Origin: Bacteroidota bacterium
Lineage (GTDB): Bacteria > Bacteroidota > Bacteroidia > Bacteroidales > Lentimicrobiaceae
Reading direction: 5' to 3'
DNA: 17,438 nt
NCBI GenBank assembly: GCA_023428585.1
Contig: JAEYXG010000363.1
Span: 1-17,438, forward strand
Shown here: positions 14,846 through 17,438 of the stretch, one piece after another
How the letters are laid out: each line of letters begins with the position of its first letter
Position numbering within the stretch: the first letter of the stretch is position 1
Position numbers and translations under genes: made by a program
The notes under the pieces: model-generated
Told to the model about the DNA's origin: nothing
Seen by the model: the letters and a program-made list of their open reading frames with translations, nothing else
Database searches by the model: none

Positions 14846-15691
14846 CTAGCTTTTATTTGTGAGAAGATGCTTGAAGTTTTTATTTATTGCAAGAAAAGAT
14901 GGATTTAAGAGATTGACCTTATTATACGATAGTTCCTTATCAGACAGGTAAACCAGTACATCCACTCCAGCATATTTACAAATGGCATGTCCTGCTGCAG
15001 TATCCCATTCCATAGTTGGGCTTAAACGGGGATAAAAATCAGCTGCACCTTCAGCCATCCTGCAGAATTTAAGAGAGCTACCTACATTAACAATTGCAAC
15101 ATCCTTGAAATTGCTTGCAAAAGAATTTATGATTCTATTATTTTCTTCTGTTTGATGTGAGCGGCTTCCCATGATGGTAATATTTCTATCATAAACTATG
15201 GGCAATCTATCTGCCTGTTTAATAAGCACCTGAATATCCTGGAATTTATCAATTTCATGTTTCATAATATTAATCATAAAGGAACCGTGTTCCTTTGCCC
15301 CAAAATAGAGAATGCCCCATACTGGAACATATACTATTCCCATGATTGGAATTGTATGATCAATTAAAGCAATGTTAACTGTAAATTCACCATTACCATT
15401 AATGAATTCCTTGGTGCCGTCCAAAGGATCAACCATCCAGAATCTTATCCATTGCTTTCGCTTATCATATACAATATTCTTACCTTCTTCACTCAAAATT
15501 GGCAATGATGTTGAACCAAGATCTCTGATGATAGAATTATGAGCCTCTTTATCGGCTGTTGTCAAGGGACTATTATCAGATTTGTATTCAATAGAGTATG
15601 ATGAATCATAGTGCTTCAGAATGGTTTCTCCAGCCCTTACAGAAGCTTTTATTGCCATGAGTAACAAATGGTCTTCCTCGAAGATTTCCAT
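14846..15691 (-). CDS. cysQ: 3'(2'),5'-bisphosphate nucleotidase CysQ (inositol monophosphatase family)
   Basis: CysQ hydrolyses pAp (adenosine 3',5'-bisphosphate) to AMP, clearing a by-product of sulfate assimilation and of acyl-carrier-protein phosphopantetheinylation. The 281-residue protein has the family's magnesium sites: SEEG (E68, E69), WMVDPLDGTKEF (D88, D91, with T93), and MEWDTAAGHA (D230). The N-terminal SDNSPLTTADKEAH segment (38-51) is characteristic of the CysQ branch, and length is close to E. coli CysQ (246) with an inserted loop around 140-165. The start ATG lies 11 bases after the uvrB stop, so it is very probably co-transcribed with uvrB. It ends at the shared palindromic terminator. 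Confidence 0.92.
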   Translation of the reverse strand: MEIFEEDHLLLMAIKASVRAGETILKHYDSSYSIEYKSDNSPLTTADKEAHNSIIRDLGSTSLPILSEEGKNIVYDKRKQWIRFWMVDPLDGTKEFINGNGEFTVNIALIDHTIPIMGIVYVPVWGILYFGAKEHGSFMINIMKHEIDKFQDIQVLIKQADRLPIVYDRNITIMGSRSHQTEENNRIINSFASNFKDVAIVNVGSSLKFCRMAEGAADFYPRLSPTMEWDTAAGHAICKYAGVDVLVYLSDKELSYNKVNLLNPSFLAINKNFKHLLTNKS

Positions 15692-15702
15692 TCTATAATG
15701 CT

Positions 15703-17438
15703 TTATATTTCAGTATTTAGACTTTTCTGCTTTTCCTGTAAAGCGAACATTTCATCACGTAATCTGGCTGCTTCAATAAAGTCAAGTTCCTTAGCTGCCT
15801 TCTCCATCGCTTTCCTTGTTTGCACGATCACTTTTTCCAATTGATCAGGTTTCATATAGTTAACTACAGGATCAGCAGCAATACTTGGCATATCATTTTC
15901 AATATAAGCCTTAGTCTCTTTTTGTGTTGTTCCGGCTACTGCTGTTTGTCCCATTATTGATGCTGTCGATTTAATAATTTGTCGAGGAGTGATGTTATGT
16001 TCGGAGTTATACGCCAATTGTTTTATTCTTCTGCGATTAGTCTCGTCCATAGACCTTTGCATTGATTCAGTAATTTTATCGGCATACATTATTACTTTGC
16101 TGTTGATGTTACGTGCAGCTCTTCCGGCTGTTTGGGTTAGTGAGCGCTCTGATCTGAGAAACCCCTCTTTATCGGCATCGAGTATTGCAACAAGTGCAAC
16201 TTCAGGAAGATCAAGGCCTTCTCGTAATAAATTCACACCGACCAAGACATCAAAAAGACCTAACCTAAGATCTCTTAAAATCTCTACTCTTTCAAGTGTA
16301 TCGACATCTGAGTGGATATATCTGCAACTTATATTAACTTTACTCAGATATTTTGTAAGTTCCTCAGCCATTCTTTTTGTCAAGGTTGTAACTAACACTC
16401 TTCCACCATTTTTGATTGTCTTATCAACTTCATCAAGAAGGTCATCAACCTGAGAAACACTAGGCCTTACTTCTATGGGGGGATCTATCAAGCCGGTAGG
16501 CCTTATCAATTGTTCTACTATTATGCCTTCTGATTTCTGTAACTCAAAATCAGCAGGTGTTGCACTTACATAAATAGTCTGACCAGTCAATCCTTCAAAT
16601 TCCTCAAATTTAAGAGGACGATTATCCATAGCCGAAGGAAGTCTAAATCCATATTCTACTAGCGTCTGCTTACGCGATCGATCACCTCCATACATAGCTC
16701 TTATCTGCGAAACAGTTACATGACTTTCATCAATCACTGTAATGAAATCATCAGGGAAATAATCCAATAAACAGAAAGGACGTGAGCCTGACGACCGACC
16801 ATCAAAATACCTCGAATAGTTCTCAATACCAGAACAATATCCCAATTCACGCATCATCTCAATATCGTAGGTTACTCTGTCTTCTAATCGTTTAGCTTCC
16901 ATTGACTTACCTTCCTCCATAAAGTAATCAACCTGTTTCATAAGATCAAACTGAATCTCCTGAATGGAATCCTTCATTTTCTCCTTGGAGGTAACAAAGA
17001 TGTTGGCAGGATAAATATTAACCTGATCCATTTTCTCTATCTTATGACCATCCATGGGATTAAATAATTCTATGCTTTCTACTTCATCATCCCAAAACAT
17101 AATTCTAATGGCATTATCACTGTATGCCGGAAAAATGTCGATAGTATCTCCCTTAACTCTGAAATTTCCTCTGCCAAATTCCACTTCACTCCTGTTGTAG
17201 AGACCTTCAACAAACGTCCACAATAACTTTTTCCTACTTATCTTATCACCCACCTTAAGCTTAACAACGCTATTGGCAAAATCATCAGGATTGCCTATTC
17301 CATAAATACAGGAGACAGATGATACTACAATTACATCTCTTCTTCCTGATAAAAGGGAGGATGTCGCACTCAATCTTAACTTTTCAATTTCGTCATTTAT
17401 TGAGAGGTCTTTCTCTATATAGGTGTTTGTCGTTGGAA
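15703..17438 (-). CDS. uvrB: Excinuclease ABC subunit UvrB (5' end beyond the window)
   Basis: UvrB is the damage-verifying helicase-like subunit of UvrABC nucleotide excision repair. About 578 codons are present. The frame is open to the right edge, where PTTNTYIEKDLSIND is readable, so the N-terminal 100 or so residues lie outside, including Walker A and the beta-hairpin. A TTG at 17373 lies inside the conserved KLRLSATSSLL and is not a start. Seen in order: SSVSCIYGIGNP, the FARGN-like GRGNFRVKGDTIDIFPAY, DESHVTVSQIRAMYGGD (motif II), YVSATPADFE, TTLTKRMAEELT, LREGLDLPEVALVAILDADK, and QTAGRAARN (motif VI). The C-terminal UVR domain (AAKELDFIEAARLRDEMFAL) binds UvrC. It is the first visible gene of a uvrB-cysQ unit. 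Confidence 0.97.
   Translation of the reverse strand, partial: PTTNTYIEKDLSINDEIEKLRLSATSSLLSGRRDVIVVSSVSCIYGIGNPDDFANSVVKLKVGDKISRKKLLWTFVEGLYNRSEVEFGRGNFRVKGDTIDIFPAYSDNAIRIMFWDDEVESIELFNPMDGHKIEKMDQVNIYPANIFVTSKEKMKDSIQEIQFDLMKQVDYFMEEGKSMEAKRLEDRVTYDIEMMRELGYCSGIENYSRYFDGRSSGSRPFCLLDYFPDDFITVIDESHVTVSQIRAMYGGDRSRKQTLVEYGFRLPSAMDNRPLKFEEFEGLTGQTIYVSATPADFELQKSEGIIVEQLIRPTGLIDPPIEVRPSVSQVDDLLDEVDKTIKNGGRVLVTTLTKRMAEELTKYLSKVNISCRYIHSDVDTLERVEILRDLRLGLFDVLVGVNLLREGLDLPEVALVAILDADKEGFLRSERSLTQTAGRAARNINSKVIMYADKITESMQRSMDETNRRRIKQLAYNSEHNITPRQIIKSTASIMGQTAVAGTTQKETKAYIENDMPSIAADPVVNYMKPDQLEKVIVQTRKAMEKAAKELDFIEAARLRDEMFALQEKQKSLNTEI

Noticed and set aside
15989..16453. 154-codon plus-strand frame
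   Set aside because: It lies wholly antisense to conserved uvrB helicase motifs, has an unstructured Ser/Leu-rich product and no promoter.
17371..17373. TTG as start of uvrB
   Set aside because: Conserved UvrB sequence (PTTNTYIEKDL) continues upstream in frame to the window edge, so this codon is an internal leucine.
1..17438. Defence system, prophage, CRISPR array or biosynthetic cluster
   Set aside because: All but one gene belong to recognised core families, no spacer-repeat pattern is visible, and no toxin-antitoxin pair, nuclease-sensor module, integrase or transposase is seen.

Overview
The window is a low-GC chromosomal segment from a member of the Bacteroidota (Bacteroidetes). Several things in the sequence point there. 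A secreted subtilase carries a C-terminal type IX secretion (T9SS) sorting domain. Two FKBP-type isomerases are lipoproteins. Several genes are preceded by the phylum's TAnnTTTG -7 promoter element, and Shine-Dalgarno sites are mostly absent. A 236-residue RsmI-like methyltransferase of the Bacteroidota type is also present. I cannot place it below phylum. Nearly all genes are core chromosomal functions; I see no tRNA, rRNA, CRISPR array, intact insertion sequence, phage module or recognisable defence locus.

Layout. The left part (71-4426) is all on the minus strand: a PLP-dependent threonine/serine dehydratase-type enzyme followed by the RsmI-like methyltransferase, then dnaA, then a YigZ/IMPACT-family gene. 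A plus-strand EamA transporter (4662-5579) converges on a minus-strand pair, a HIT-family hydrolase and an unrecognised 305-residue protein (5576-7007). Divergent from that pair come prmC (start corrected to 7111) and the T9SS-exported subtilase (8087-9769). A 929-base AT-rich gene-free stretch (9770-10698) follows. It holds several inverted repeats and a Bacteroidota promoter in front of an XRE-type regulator (10699-11283). That regulator abuts convergent ndk. A plus-strand operon then runs from nrnA through two FKBP lipoproteins (11828-14764), ending at a perfect 52-bp palindromic terminator. From the right edge, minus-strand uvrB (5' end missing) and cysQ run towards the same terminator.

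How the genes relate. Replication initiation (dnaA), excision repair (uvrB) and release-factor methylation (prmC) are housekeeping. NrnA, CysQ, Ndk and the HIT protein all act on nucleotides, and NrnA and CysQ can both be expected to hydrolyse pAp. The GldI-like FKBP lipoprotein and its three-domain neighbour probably help fold proteins in the cell envelope, the compartment through which the T9SS subtilase passes.

I did not find a convincing undescribed multi-gene system. The parts most worth a second look are the dyad-rich DNA before the XRE gene, the 52-bp palindrome, the three-FKBP lipoprotein, a Ser in place of the first Walker A Gly in DnaA, and the unassigned gene at 6090-7007.
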